From assembly GCA_021324435.1 (NCBI GenBank), contig JAJPIZ010000006.1:1-64000 (forward strand): a stretch of DNA of 64,000 nt, given 5' to 3'. The notes under the pieces were generated by a model. It had not been told where the DNA came from and searched no databases. It was given only the letters and a program-made list of their open reading frames with translations. The stretch comes from Anaerolineae bacterium. Its GTDB lineage: Bacteria > Chloroflexota > Anaerolineae > Anaerolineales > Villigracilaceae. The translations under genes and the position numbers were made by a program. Within the stretch, counting starts at the first letter, position 1; the number at the start of each line of letters is the position of its first letter. Of this stretch, positions 24,949 through 33,914 are shown one piece after another.

Positions 24949-25953
24949 ATGAAACGACTCTTCCTATTGTCGCTTTTGTTTGGACTGCTTGCCTGTGGTT
25001 TGCTCCCCGTGCCACAGCCCACGCCGACTCCCGTTCCCACCGAGACTTCTACGGCGATTCCAACCGCATCCGTTCCGGAACCCGCGCTGGGCACCGATAA
25101 AAATCCTTTGATCCTCGCTCTGGCTCCATCCGGGCATCCCGCGCCGGATGTGATTGACGCGGGGAACACTCTCAAGTCTTTGTTGGAGAAGGCCACTGGT
25201 TATAAGATTGTGACGGTTCTTCCTCCGAATGAGACGGAACTGGTCAAAGGCTTTGGGATTGGTAACGCGCACATCGGAGTCCTTTCGCCGTTTGGATATT
25301 TGCTGGTGAGTGATCAGGGTTACGCGGAGGCCGCGTTCGCGCGTCAGAAGGATGGAGGCATATTTTACGGCGCCCAGTTCATCGTCCGGAAAGATGCGGG
25401 CTTTATCAGTTACTTCGATCCCATCAAAGATCAGAATACGCTGGACGCGTCACAGGCATTGATTCAATTCAAGAATAAGAAGCCGTGTTGGACGGATGAA
25501 CTTTCGCCGTCTGGTTATGTGGTGCCGCTTGGATTTTTAGGAGAAGCCCATGTGAAGACCGGCGCGCCGGCCTTTCTGGCGAGCCATCCGGCTGTGGTAC
25601 GCGCAGTCTATGCCCAGGGCATTTGCGATTTCGGCGCGACGTATGTGGATGCGCGCGCCTATCCCGGCCTCGAAGGCGAGTACCCGGATGTGATGAAAAA
25701 AGTCGAAGTGGTTTGGCGCATCCCGCCCATCATTCCGTATGAGACCATGGTCTTTGCCCCCGGCATGAGCGTGGACATGCGCCGGGCATTGATCCGCGCG
25801 TTCGTGGATTTAATGTCCAAGCCTGATGGAAGGAAAGCCATGCAAACCTTGTATGGTATGGACGCAATCGCTGTTGTGCGCGATGATCAGTATGATGAGT
25901 TTCGCAAAGCAGTGAGCGCCTCCGGTTTGGATATAAACAGCCTGATTAAATGA
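24949..25953 (+). CDS. PhnD-type substrate-binding lipoprotein 1
   Basis: A 334-residue binding protein of the phosphate/phosphite/phosphonate PhnD family. The signal peptide ends in the lipobox LLAC (Cys about 16), then comes a Pro/Thr linker (PVPQPTPTPVPTET) and the two-lobed domain: NPLILALAPSG, GNAHIGVLSPFGYLL, KPCWTDELSPSGYVVP and ICDFGATYVDARAYP. The start at 24949 (MKRLFLLSLLF) replaces the longer track ORF. It is paralogous to the next gene, and both could feed the same permease. The bound anion is uncertain. Confidence 0.87.
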   Translation: MKRLFLLSLLFGLLACGLLPVPQPTPTPVPTETSTAIPTASVPEPALGTDKNPLILALAPSGHPAPDVIDAGNTLKSLLEKATGYKIVTVLPPNETELVKGFGIGNAHIGVLSPFGYLLVSDQGYAEAAFARQKDGGIFYGAQFIVRKDAGFISYFDPIKDQNTLDASQALIQFKNKKPCWTDELSPSGYVVPLGFLGEAHVKTGAPAFLASHPAVVRAVYAQGICDFGATYVDARAYPGLEGEYPDVMKKVEVVWRIPPIIPYETMVFAPGMSVDMRRALIRAFVDLMSKPDGRKAMQTLYGMDAIAVVRDDQYDEFRKAVSASGLDINSLIK

Positions 25954-26029
25954 TTTATGTCACGGTTTCTCATTTTTTAAGACAAACTACTTGTCGAAAG
26001 ATATAAACCGAGTTATTATCAACTTCAGA

Positions 26030-26046
26030 AGGGGAACGGTTCCCCT
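26030..26046. promoter_or_regulatory. 17-bp palindrome upstream of the second PhnD gene
   Basis: AGGGGAAC-G-GTTCCCCT, perfect 8-bp arms around one base, 34 bp before the ATG at 26081. It may be an operator or the stem of a leader hairpin. The following CTAAAATC has no T-tract, so intrinsic termination is less likely. Confidence 0.5.
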
Positions 26047-26080
26047 AAAATCTATATCATTCTATAAAGAGGAGAAGCTC

Positions 26081-27067
26081 ATGAACAAACGCCTTACGTT
26101 TTTCCTGTTGTCTCTGATCGTTGTCTTCTCGATGGCGCTTTCGGCCTGTGGTCCTGCCGCCACGCCAACCGAGGTAGCGACCGAGGCTCCCACTGAAGCG
26201 CCTACTGCCGCTCCGGCCGCACTTGGCACACCGGACAATCCGATCATCATGGCATTGGCTCCATCAGCCACCACGCAGGAATTGCTTGCCAGTGGTGATG
26301 CTATTGCCAAGCAACTGTCTGATTTAACGGGATACACGATCAAGACCACCGTGCCCACTTCCTACGGTGCTTTGGTGGAAGCCATGGGCTCGGGCAATGC
26401 CCACATTGGTTGGTTGCCACCCTTTGCCTATGTTGTGGCTCACCAAAAGGGTTATGCAGACGTGGGAATGTCAGTCATTCGCTTCGGCTCCGATCATTAT
26501 GGCTTTCAATTCATTGCCAACGTGAATGCCGGCTTTACTCCTGCCAAAGATTCAAAGGACCTGGAAGCCCTAAAACAATTTGATGGCAAGAAACCCTGCT
26601 GGACCGACCCGCTGTCGTCCTCGGGTTATGTCATCCCAAGCGGATATCTGCTCAAGGAAGGCGTTAAGACCAAGGCTGGCGCCTTTGTTCAGGGCCATTC
26701 GACTGTGGTGAAATCAGTATACCTTAGCCCGAACGGCGAAATCTGCGACTTTGGCGCTACCTTCATTGACGCCCGCTCCGGCATTGCCAAGGATTTCCCG
26801 GATGTCAACGACAAGGTTGTAGTGATTTACGCTTCTGATCCCATCATCCCGAATGACAATGTCTCCTTTGCTTCGGGTGTTCCCGCGGATGTCCGCCAGA
26901 AAATCGTGGATGCGCTCTTGAAGATGGCCGATACCGAAGAAGGGAAGGCCGCGTTGAAAGCAGTCTACCAGATTGATGGCTTGAAGGTCGTGGACGATAC
27001 TTTCTACGATGACTTCCGCGTCTATCTGGAAGCCTCCGGCGTAGACGTAACCACTCTCTTCAAATAA
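26081..27067 (+). CDS. PhnD-type substrate-binding lipoprotein 2
   Basis: A 328-residue paralogue of the preceding lipoprotein, with signal peptide, lipobox LSAC, a low-complexity Thr/Glu/Ala/Pro linker and the PhnD domain (NPIIMALAPSA, SGNAHIGWLPPFAYVV, KPCWTDPLSSSGYVIP, ICDFGATFIDAR). It should deliver an oxyanion such as phosphonate, phosphite or phosphate to the ABC permeases downstream. GAGGAGAAGCTC precedes the ATG. A strong terminator follows, so it can be made in excess of the transporter. Confidence 0.9.
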   Translation: MNKRLTFFLLSLIVVFSMALSACGPAATPTEVATEAPTEAPTAAPAALGTPDNPIIMALAPSATTQELLASGDAIAKQLSDLTGYTIKTTVPTSYGALVEAMGSGNAHIGWLPPFAYVVAHQKGYADVGMSVIRFGSDHYGFQFIANVNAGFTPAKDSKDLEALKQFDGKKPCWTDPLSSSGYVIPSGYLLKEGVKTKAGAFVQGHSTVVKSVYLSPNGEICDFGATFIDARSGIAKDFPDVNDKVVVIYASDPIIPNDNVSFASGVPADVRQKIVDALLKMADTEEGKAALKAVYQIDGLKVVDDTFYDDFRVYLEASGVDVTTLFK

Positions 27068-27080
27068 TTCCCAGCAAAAC

Positions 27081-27126
27081 AAAAGACCTCCCCTGCCTGT
27101 TCAATCAGGCCGGGGAGGGTCTTTTC
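27081..27126 (+). terminator. Strong intrinsic terminator after the second PhnD gene
   Basis: AAAAGACCTCCCCTGCCTG...CAGGCCGGGGAGGGTCTTTTC: a long GC-rich stem ending in TCTTTT. It separates binding-protein genes from permease genes. Confidence 0.88.
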
Positions 27127-27143
27127 TGGTGTAATTTTGTCGA

Positions 27144-27191
27144 GCGAAAGACCTGGTTTCGTAAAAAAACATAAGCAGGTCTTTCGCTTTT
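27144..27191 (+). promoter_or_regulatory. Leader hairpin upstream of the PhnC-like ATPase gene
   Basis: A perfect 12-bp stem, GCGAAAGACCTG (27144-27155) and CAGGTCTTTCGC (27176-27187), with a 20-nt A-rich loop, is followed by TTTTC. It resembles an intrinsic terminator placed about 30 nt before the ATPase start, as in attenuation. Its AAAGACCT repeats the stem of the terminator at 27081. No known riboswitch is recognised. Confidence 0.55.
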
Positions 27192-27217
27192 CAAAATACT
27201 TTACAAGGGATAAGACC

Positions 27218-27979
27218 ATGCTAAGAGTAGAACATCTTTCGAAGACATATCCGAACGGCACGCGTGCTCTTACCGATGTGAGTTTTGAAGTAGCAGATGG
27301 GGAGTTCCTTGTAGTGATTGGTCTTTCCGGATCGGGCAAATCCACCCTCCTGCGTTGTATTAACCGCTTGATTGATCCCACGGAGGGAAAAATCTTCTGG
27401 GATAACATTGACATCACCGCGGCTACCCCCGCGGACCTCCGTCACATTCGCCGCAACATCGGCATGGTTTTTCAGCAGTTTAATTTGGTGAAACGTTCGA
27501 GCGTGATGACGAATGTGCTCTCGGGCCGTTTGGGGTATGCCAATCCATGGTTGAGTCTTTTAGGGATTTGGCCGGATGAGGATAAAAAACGCGCGATCAA
27601 AGCTCTCGAGCGCGTGGGAATTGCAGACAAAGCCTACAACCGCGCCGATGCTCTTTCGGGCGGACAACAGCAGAGGGTCGGGATTGCGCGTGCGCTCATG
27701 CAGGAGCCGAAACTAATTCTGGCCGATGAGCCGGTTGCCAGTCTGGATCCGGTTCTGTCGCACTCCATCCTGCAATATCTTGAACAACTCAATAAAGAAG
27801 GCATCACTGTCATTTGCTCATTGCATTTTTTGGATTTGGTCCATCGTTATGCTACGCGGGTGATCGCGTTGAAAGACGGGATAAAAGTGTTCGAGGGGTC
27901 CGCCAGGGAAATAGACCGCGCCAAATTCAAGGAAATCTACGGTGAAGAGGCGCAGGAAGTCCGCGCGACGGCATTATGA
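27218..27979 (+). CDS. phnC: PhnC-type ABC transporter ATPase
   Basis: A 253-residue ABC ATPase of the phosphonate-import (PhnC) group. Walker A GLSGSGKST (about 35-43), Q-loop FQQFNLV, signature LSGGQQQR, Walker B LILADEP and H-loop CSLHFLD are all intact. It powers uptake through the two permeases downstream. The track start at 27137 lies in the leader hairpin; AAGGGA before the ATG at 27218 fixes the start. It is separated from the first permease by 7 bp. Confidence 0.92.
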   Translation: MLRVEHLSKTYPNGTRALTDVSFEVADGEFLVVIGLSGSGKSTLLRCINRLIDPTEGKIFWDNIDITAATPADLRHIRRNIGMVFQQFNLVKRSSVMTNVLSGRLGYANPWLSLLGIWPDEDKKRAIKALERVGIADKAYNRADALSGGQQQRVGIARALMQEPKLILADEPVASLDPVLSHSILQYLEQLNKEGITVICSLHFLDLVHRYATRVIALKDGIKVFEGSAREIDRAKFKEIYGEEAQEVRATAL

Positions 27980-27986
27980 GGACGGG

Positions 27987-29372
27987 ATGACAGATAATAC
28001 CACCCGACGCTCACCATTTTTATCTGGTCTGTTTTCCGCCATTGTTCCCGGCGCTGGACAACTATACAATGGTCAGCGTTACCGCGCTACGGCTATCTTG
28101 GTGGGCGCTCTGGTCGTGTTGGGCATGGTGGTTTGGTATGGTGAGCCATTTTGGTATATTTCCCCGGTCATCATTTGGCTATGGAACATATGGGACGCGG
28201 TCAGCCTCAGCGCGGGGCGGACGCGCTCTATTCTTGCGCCAGTGCTCTTTAGCCTGCTGGCAACCTATGGCATTGGGTGGCAGGTGGTGCAGATCAACTT
28301 CAAATCTGCCAGTATCGAACGCGCGGTTCAAATTGTACGGCCCATGTTGCGGCCTGATTTCGTGACCTTGCGCACGGAGAAAAATTCAATCTGGGTGCCT
28401 GTTCAGGTCCCATGCGCTCCCAATCCGCCCAAAGCAGAGAATGAAATCAATGGCATCAAGGCCTTCGCAACTCCGAATTGTGCAAGTGTGGGTGAAACTG
28501 TAATCGTTTCTGCTTCAGGACTCTGGCCAGATACAGAAACGCAGGTGTGGTGGCAGACGCCCATCGGTGACCCGAAAATGCTGGGTGAGAACGAGGCGGC
28601 AATGCTGGTTATCAAGACAGACTCAAGTGGCTCACTGACGACCACTATTCGAGTGCCTAGCACTGCACTTGCCGCCGCACCAGACCCGACCCTTCCATTT
28701 CAACATCGCGTTTATTTTGAACAATTCCGTCCGATTGGAGGTTTTGTGATCTCTTCGAACGGACGTTATGTGCTACAGGGGATGACCGAGACCTTGGCGC
28801 TGGCCCTGATGGCAACCACCCTGTCCATTTTCCTGGCTATTCCAATTAGTTTTCTGGCGGCACGTAACTTGATGAGCGCCAACCCTCTAACCTTTGGCAT
28901 TTATGTTGTTGTTCGCACCATTCTGAATATTGTGCGTTCCATCGAGCCGCTGATCGTCGCCATTATTTTTGTGGTCATTGTTGGGCTGGGGCCTTTTGCT
29001 GGCGTAATCGCATTGGCGATTCATTCCGTCGCGGCGCTGGCCAAACTGTACTCTGAAGTCATCGAAGGAATTGATCCCGGTCCCATCGAGGCTGTGCGCG
29101 CTACCGGTGCGACCTGGGTGCAAACCGTACGTTATGGCGTCGTCCCGCAGATCGTCCCGCCCTTTACGGCCTTCACCATTTATCGCTGGGACATCAACGT
29201 TCGTTCTTCCACCATCATTGGCTTTGTCGGCGGAGGCGGTATAGGCTTCTTCCTGATCCAATGGATTCAAATTAACGACCTGCGTGCCGTGAGCGCGGCT
29301 TTCATTGCGATTGCGGTCGTGGTTATTGTGCTTGACACCATCAGCGCCAAGGTGCGGGAGAGATTGGTTTAA
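27987..29372 (+). CDS. PhnE-type permease with N-terminal membrane domain and periplasmic beta-domain
   Basis: A 461-residue permease, far longer than ordinary PhnE (about 260-280). Residues 10-100 add a TM2-like segment (SGLFSAIVPGAGQLYNG) with three or four helices. Residues 130-255 form an extracytoplasmic beta-rich domain with Cys143 and Cys165 and an Ig-like repeat (VGETVIVSASGLWPDTE). The MetI-like permease core (about 265-461) carries the EAA loop IEAVRATGATWVQTVRYGVVPQI and the end motif GFVGGGGIGF. The Gly-rich end and EAA loop are typical of PhnE. The start at 27987 follows a GAGGACGGG stretch. The extra domains may help dock the two lipoproteins (inference). Confidence 0.87.
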   Translation: MTDNTTRRSPFLSGLFSAIVPGAGQLYNGQRYRATAILVGALVVLGMVVWYGEPFWYISPVIIWLWNIWDAVSLSAGRTRSILAPVLFSLLATYGIGWQVVQINFKSASIERAVQIVRPMLRPDFVTLRTEKNSIWVPVQVPCAPNPPKAENEINGIKAFATPNCASVGETVIVSASGLWPDTETQVWWQTPIGDPKMLGENEAAMLVIKTDSSGSLTTTIRVPSTALAAAPDPTLPFQHRVYFEQFRPIGGFVISSNGRYVLQGMTETLALALMATTLSIFLAIPISFLAARNLMSANPLTFGIYVVVRTILNIVRSIEPLIVAIIFVVIVGLGPFAGVIALAIHSVAALAKLYSEVIEGIDPGPIEAVRATGATWVQTVRYGVVPQIVPPFTAFTIYRWDINVRSSTIIGFVGGGGIGFFLIQWIQINDLRAVSAAFIAIAVVVIVLDTISAKVRERLV

Positions 29373-29373
29373 G

Positions 29374-30513
29374 ATGAATAGTCGCCTCCTCCTGCGTATG
29401 ACGCGAAACGCCCTGATCATAGCGGGGCTTGTCGTTGTATATCTTGCTTCTTATCGCGTGACACAAATTGACTTTGTGAAATTGATAAGCGAGGCCCCAA
29501 AAGCTCAAACGATAGTTCGCGCGTTTCTCACACCGGATTTATTCGTCAGGGATTTTGAAACGACAACGATTCGGGTTCCTTTTCCAATTCCGTGCGGGTC
29601 CGCCCCCGAAGCGGATATTGTTTCGAGCGGCCCGCGCCTCGTTCCCAGCGTTAAGTGCGCCGCTGAAAAGGACAAGTTCACTCTCGAAGGCTTCAGCCTG
29701 GCCCCCAACGCAGACATTGTTGTGCGCTGGCATTTCCCGGATGATCGTGTGTTGACTGCCGCTCGAACCCAGACGGATGACAAGGGCCACTTCTCTGTTG
29801 CTGTGGATGCGAAGCCAATTGCCAAATCCATAAATGGAGTACCCAGCCAGCTGGAAGTGGATACAAACACCGCGGTCGGCGGATGGAAGGCAAGCCAATC
29901 GCTTAAAGATGTGATGCAGGAAATATTCGTCACGATCTTTATGGCTTTGCTCTCCACCTCTGCCGCGACGATCATTGCCGCACCATTAAGTTTCCTGGCG
30001 GCCAGCAATATCACAAAACGTGGAGTATTCGGCGCTGCTGTTTACTACGTTACGCGCTCGTTTTTCAATCTAATTCGCTCCTATGATCCCCTGGTTATGG
30101 CCACTGTCTTTGGCTTCTGGCTGGGATTTGGCACCTTCCCCGGAGTCCTGGCATTGACCGTCGTGACCATTGCTTCGTTAGGCAAACTGTTCTCGGAAGC
30201 TGTAGAGAACATTGATACAGGTCCCATTGAGGCCCTAACCGCTACCGGGTCAAACCGCTTGCAAACTGTAATCTATTCGGTCATTCCGCAAATTGTCCCT
30301 GATTTTGTCTCATATATCATCTATCACTGGGACATCAATGTTCGTATCTCGACCATCATTGGTTTCGTGGGCGGAGGCGGCATCGGCTTTTATCTCAGCC
30401 AGCGGATCAATGGTTTTGAATATAACAAAGCCGGCACAGCCATCTGGGCGATTGTCATCGTTGTGTGGGCTATGGATTTCCTCAGTGCCGAAGTCCGCAA
30501 GAGATTGACGTAA
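29374..30513 (+). CDS. PhnE-type permease with periplasmic beta-domain
   Basis: A 379-residue second permease. TM1 (about 12-30) is followed by an extracytoplasmic beta-rich domain (about 50-175) with Cys74 and Cys95, matching the Cys pair of the first permease. The MetI-like core (about 180-379) has the EAA loop IEALTATGSNRLQTVIYSVIPQI and GFVGGGGIGFY. It begins 1 bp after the previous stop and should form the heterodimeric channel with it. The TM2-like N-terminal part of its partner is missing here. Confidence 0.88.
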   Translation: MNSRLLLRMTRNALIIAGLVVVYLASYRVTQIDFVKLISEAPKAQTIVRAFLTPDLFVRDFETTTIRVPFPIPCGSAPEADIVSSGPRLVPSVKCAAEKDKFTLEGFSLAPNADIVVRWHFPDDRVLTAARTQTDDKGHFSVAVDAKPIAKSINGVPSQLEVDTNTAVGGWKASQSLKDVMQEIFVTIFMALLSTSAATIIAAPLSFLAASNITKRGVFGAAVYYVTRSFFNLIRSYDPLVMATVFGFWLGFGTFPGVLALTVVTIASLGKLFSEAVENIDTGPIEALTATGSNRLQTVIYSVIPQIVPDFVSYIIYHWDINVRISTIIGFVGGGGIGFYLSQRINGFEYNKAGTAIWAIVIVVWAMDFLSAEVRKRLT

Positions 30514-30518
30514 AAATA

Positions 30519-30541
30519 ACCCTCTCTCTTAGGGAGAGGGT
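30519..30541. repeat. Small palindromic element after the permease genes
   Basis: ACCCTCTC-TCTTAG-GGAGAGGGT forms an 8-bp stem just downstream of the last permease stop. There is no T-tract on the plus strand, so it may be a dispersed palindrome or an mRNA 3'-end stabiliser. Confidence 0.5.
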
Positions 30542-30579
30542 AGGATTGAGGGCGGAGCGAATTTGGTAGAATTCTCTGC

Positions 30580-31239
30580 ATGTGGAAACGATTATTTAGA
30601 TTCCTGAGGCGCTTCATCCAAGCGCTGATTGCGCTTGGATTACTTGTTCTCTTCCTGCCGCGCCTCATCACAACGATTTACAGTTGGACGCGCATCTACC
30701 GGGTGGATACTGCACCGAGCGAACGCGTCGCGATTGTCTTCGGCGCGGGACTGACTCGCGATGGTTCGCCAACGGCCATCCTGCGTGACCGCGTCGAAAC
30801 TGCCGCGCAATTGTATTTTGATGGTAAAGTTGAAAAATTGTTGATGAGCGGCGACAACCGCGTCGCCAGTTACAACGAGCCGGAGGCCATGCGTCAATAC
30901 GCGCTCAGCCTCGGGGTCCCGACAGATGCGATTGTTTTGGATTATGCCGGACGTCGCACCTACGATACCTGCTTTCGCGCCAAGGTCATCTTCGGTGTAG
31001 ACTCGGCGTTGCTCGTCACACAGCACTTCCATCTGCCCCGCGCCCTGTTCTTGTGCAACGCGCTGGGATTGAAAGCGACCGGCGTCGAAGCGGACAATCG
31101 CCAGTATCGAAAACTGTCACTGCTGATTTGGAACGTGCGCGAGCAACTTGCCACCGTCGGCGCGCTATGGGACGTGTATATTGAAAAGCCTCTGCCTGTG
31201 CTCGGCAGACCCGAACCCATCTTTCCGGAGAAATCATGA
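30580..31239 (+). CDS. SanA/YdcF-like DUF218 membrane protein
   Basis: A 219-residue protein with one N-terminal TM helix (about 15-35) and an extracytoplasmic DUF218 domain: IVFGAGLTRDGSPTAIL, LLMSGDNRVASYNEPEAM, DYAGRRTYDTCFRAK and LVTQHFHLPRALFLCNALG. SanA-type members contribute to envelope integrity; the enzyme activity is not established. TAGAAT (30567-30572) ends 7 nt before the ATG, so the mRNA may be leaderless. The stop overlaps the next start by 4 bp. Confidence 0.88.
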   Translation: MWKRLFRFLRRFIQALIALGLLVLFLPRLITTIYSWTRIYRVDTAPSERVAIVFGAGLTRDGSPTAILRDRVETAAQLYFDGKVEKLLMSGDNRVASYNEPEAMRQYALSLGVPTDAIVLDYAGRRTYDTCFRAKVIFGVDSALLVTQHFHLPRALFLCNALGLKATGVEADNRQYRKLSLLIWNVREQLATVGALWDVYIEKPLPVLGRPEPIFPEKS

Positions 31240-31811
31240 TCCGCGACGAAGCCCTCGCCCTTGTTCGTGAATTCGTAAAAAATGAAGGTCTTGTGCGCCA
31301 CATGCTTTCGGTCGAAGCCGCCATGCGTTTCTACGCGGAGAAATTCGGGGAAGACGCGGAAGCCTGGGGATTGCTCGGCCTCATCCATGATTTCGATTGG
31401 GAGATTCATCCCACGCTCGAGGAACATCCCATCAAAGGCGCGCCGATTTTGCGTGAGCGCGGCGTGAGCGAAGATATTATTCAGGATATTCTGAGTCATG
31501 GAATTGGAACCGGTGTGCCGCGTGATACTCCGCGGCGCAAAGCCCTGATGGCCTGCGATGAGATCACGGGACTGATCACCGCGGTCGCGTTGGTGCGTCC
31601 GTCCCGTTCATTGCTGGACCTTGAAGCGTCCTCCGTCAAAAAGAAATGGAAGGACAAAGCCTTTGCCGCCGGCACCGACCGCGACGAGATGGCCAAAGCC
31701 GCCGGGGATTTCGGCGTGGAATTATGGGAACACGTGCAGAATGTGATTCTGGCGATGAGACGCATCGCACCGGAGTTGGGGCTTGTGGGAAATATTAAGC
31801 AACAGACTTAA
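31236..31811 (+). CDS. HD-domain phosphohydrolase
   Basis: A 191-residue HD-superfamily protein: LVRHMLSVEAAM supplies the first His and LGLIHDFDWE the HD pair, followed by EHPIKGAPILRERG and LSHG. The substrate is not known; the small size and single HD domain resemble stand-alone HDIG phosphatases. It overlaps the DUF218 gene by 4 bp (ATGA), and its stop overlaps the stop of the opposite-strand ATP-grasp gene. Confidence 0.85.
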   Translation: MIRDEALALVREFVKNEGLVRHMLSVEAAMRFYAEKFGEDAEAWGLLGLIHDFDWEIHPTLEEHPIKGAPILRERGVSEDIIQDILSHGIGTGVPRDTPRRKALMACDEITGLITAVALVRPSRSLLDLEASSVKKKWKDKAFAAGTDRDEMAKAAGDFGVELWEHVQNVILAMRRIAPELGLVGNIKQQT

Positions 31812-32695
31812 TTGGTTTTTACCAAATCCACCAATTTCCCTGCAATTTGTTTCATCACTTCATCCGGCACGCCATCAACGGCTTTCGATTGAAGGCGCGT
31901 ATCAATCCCATCGTTGACGTAATCCACCGCGACGAAGCGGCCATCTTCGGTCAGAGCGATCTCTGTCGAAAACCAATCCAGTTTGCAGACCTGCGCGATG
32001 CGTTTTGTAACTTCACGGAGGGGTGTGAGATCGAACTGCAATTCCTCGTCTGGCTTCAAAACCGAATAAACGTGCGTGGACGGTTTCCACCAGCAGGGCC
32101 AGCAGTCGCCTCCCGCGTAAAAGACGCGGAACCAGGCCTCTCGTCCGGAAAGGATGCGGGCCGTGATATGCGCCTGCGCCAGATATTTCTGGTCGGGAAA
32201 TTCCAGCCGGGCGCGTTGGATTTCATCCAGCGAAGAAACGTTCATCGTCACGCCTTCGCCGCCTCCGCCCACTGCCGGCTTGAGCACAAACTTTTCACCG
32301 AGCGGCGTGAGATCAAGGGCAGGCAAAATCGGACGGTCAATAAAAGGCGCAAACAAAATCGTATACGGCGTTTGCAATCCGGCTTGAATCAACTCGAGGT
32401 GCATTGTCGCTTTGTCTTCGGCCCAATGCGAAAGTTCTGCCGGGTTGATGCGATGTAGATGATTCTCTTTTGCGAAACGGCGAATCGGCTCGAAGCGCAA
32501 ATCGTCGCCGGCGCGGTCGAGCAAAGTACGAAAAATAGTTTGACCTGAATAAAGTTCAGTGATGGCCTGCAAAATATTCTTTGGCGTGATCTGCAAAAGT
32601 GTCAGCCCGCGCGCCGAACAAGCCTCTTCGATAAAACAAACGAAGTCGCGGTCGTATTCCCAATACCACGGCAGGCAAAGATCATACGTTTGCAT
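31808..32695 (-). CDS. ATP-grasp domain protein
   Basis: A 295-residue ATP-grasp enzyme-like protein. N-terminal part MQTYDLCLPWYWEYDRDFVCF, then the ATP-grasp core with EKFVLKPAVGGGGEGVTM (glycine loop with the ATP-binding Lys), YLAQAHI and the Mg-binding end FSTEIALTEDGRFVAVDYVND. Such proteins join a carboxylate to an amine or thiol; the substrates are unknown. The promoter (TTGACC-17-TATAAT) ends 7 nt before the ATG, so it is a strong candidate for a leaderless gene. Confidence 0.8.
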   Translation of the reverse strand: MQTYDLCLPWYWEYDRDFVCFIEEACSARGLTLLQITPKNILQAITELYSGQTIFRTLLDRAGDDLRFEPIRRFAKENHLHRINPAELSHWAEDKATMHLELIQAGLQTPYTILFAPFIDRPILPALDLTPLGEKFVLKPAVGGGGEGVTMNVSSLDEIQRARLEFPDQKYLAQAHITARILSGREAWFRVFYAGGDCWPCWWKPSTHVYSVLKPDEELQFDLTPLREVTKRIAQVCKLDWFSTEIALTEDGRFVAVDYVNDGIDTRLQSKAVDGVPDEVMKQIAGKLVDLVKTN

Positions 32696-32702
32696 AGATC
32701 AA

Positions 32703-32731
32703 ATTATAGAGGTGGGCAGTGATGCGGTCAA
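32703..32731 (-). promoter_or_regulatory. Promoter of the ATP-grasp gene, predicted leaderless
   Basis: Minus strand: TTGACC (32731-32726), 17-nt spacer, TATAAT (32708-32703), then exactly 7 nt to the ATG at 32695. There is no room for a ribosome binding site. Confidence 0.75.
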
Positions 32732-32735
32732 TGAA

Positions 32736-33821
32736 TCATCGCCCATATTGTTTCATCACCGCGCGCAATTCATCATGCGGAATGGCTTTGATGGTCACTC
32801 CATCGCGGCCGGTCATCGTCTCTGCCGCGATCATGGCGTTAATGATTGCCTCCTCCGTCGCGTAGGCAGACGCAAATAAAAGCGGATCCATGTGATCGTT
32901 GGGCAGGGCTTCGATGGATACAACGCCGCTCTTTGCGGACCCCGGACCGGCCGCGCCTCGATTGGCCGTTGAAAACGCCAAAAACAAATCTCCGCTCCCG
33001 TTGCCGCCGAGCGAACCGGTGCGCGCCATGCCGAGGGTTGCGCGCTTTGCCAATCGTTTGAGTTGATGCGGCAAAAGCGGCGCGTCGGTAGCGAGGATGA
33101 CGATCAGCGAGCCATCATCCTGTTTGAACGGATTCTCGCCGTTGGTGATGGGCGCGTCAGACGTGAGATGTTGTCCGACCGGCACGCCGCTCACGGTCAG
33201 TTGGAAGCGGCGGCCAAAGTTGGCCTGCACCAACGCGCCGATCATCCAGCCGCCGAGTTTATTCGGCAGTTTGCGCGAAGAAGTTCCCGTGCCGCCTTTG
33301 AATTCATACGTGATCATGCCTGCTCCGCCGCCGACGTTGCCCTCCGCAATCGCGCCGCCCTGCGCGGACTCAAGCGCGGCGCGCACGTGTTCGGCTTTGA
33401 TGTAAAAACCGTTCATGTCGTTGAGCCAGCCATCCGCCGTTTCACCGACGACGGGGCAGGACCAGCGTTGAAAAATCGCGCCTTGTTTGATCTGCCAGTC
33501 AATAATCGTGTCGCGCACCACGCCGACGGAATGTGTGTTGGTGATGCCAATCGGTCCTTCGAGGAATCCGCCCTCTTCCACCCAGGCCACACCGGTCATT
33601 TCGCCGTTGCCGTTGAAGGCAAAATATCCGGCGAACACCGGATCGTGATCGCGTTTGCCGCGTGGGTGAATAATCGTCACACCTGTGCGCGCGGATTGCC
33701 CTTCGATAATCGTTGCATAACCCACTTCGATTCCGTTCACGTCGGTGATGGCATTGAGGGGGCCGGGTGAGCCTTCAAAATGGACTTCAAGATCGCGGGC
33801 GCGGGGTTTGGTCATATTCAT
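32736..33821 (-). CDS. P1 family aminopeptidase (DmpA-like)
   Basis: A 361-residue member of the P1 (DmpA / beta-peptidyl aminopeptidase) family, N-terminal nucleophile hydrolases that self-cleave before a Ser. The nucleophile region [10 protein letters not shown] follows [15 protein letters not shown] as in DmpA. Other family segments are [32 protein letters not shown] and [22 protein letters not shown]. It would remove N-terminal D-residues, small L-residues or beta-amino acids from peptides. GAGGAGAGT precedes the start; the second ATG (33815) has better spacing. The promoter TAGAAT lies upstream on the minus strand. Confidence 0.9.
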   Translation of the reverse strand: MNMTKPRARDLEVHFEGSPGPLNAITDVNGIEVGYATIIEGQSARTGVTIIHPRGKRDHDPVFAGYFAFNGNGEMTGVAWVEEGGFLEGPIGITNTHSVGVVRDTIIDWQIKQGAIFQRWSCPVVGETADGWLNDMNGFYIKAEHVRAALESAQGGAIAEGNVGGGAGMITYEFKGGTGTSSRKLPNKLGGWMIGALVQANFGRRFQLTVSGVPVGQHLTSDAPITNGENPFKQDDGSLIVILATDAPLLPHQLKRLAKRATLGMARTGSLGGNGSGDLFLAFSTANRGAAGPGSAKSGVVSIEALPNDHMDPLLFASAYATEEAIINAMIAAETMTGRDGVTIKAIPHDELRAVMKQYGR

Positions 33822-33914
33822 ACTCTCCTCTTTGTTTTGCCAATTCTACCCTTTGAATTTGTTTCTGATGCGGGATTACAATTGAGATCGTTAGTCAATG
33901 GAGAATCACAGCCA

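Noticed and set aside
33063-33770. 235-aa plus-strand ORF opposite the P1 peptidase
   Set aside because: Antisense of a well-recognised gene, composition Arg/Ala/His-rich with no motif.
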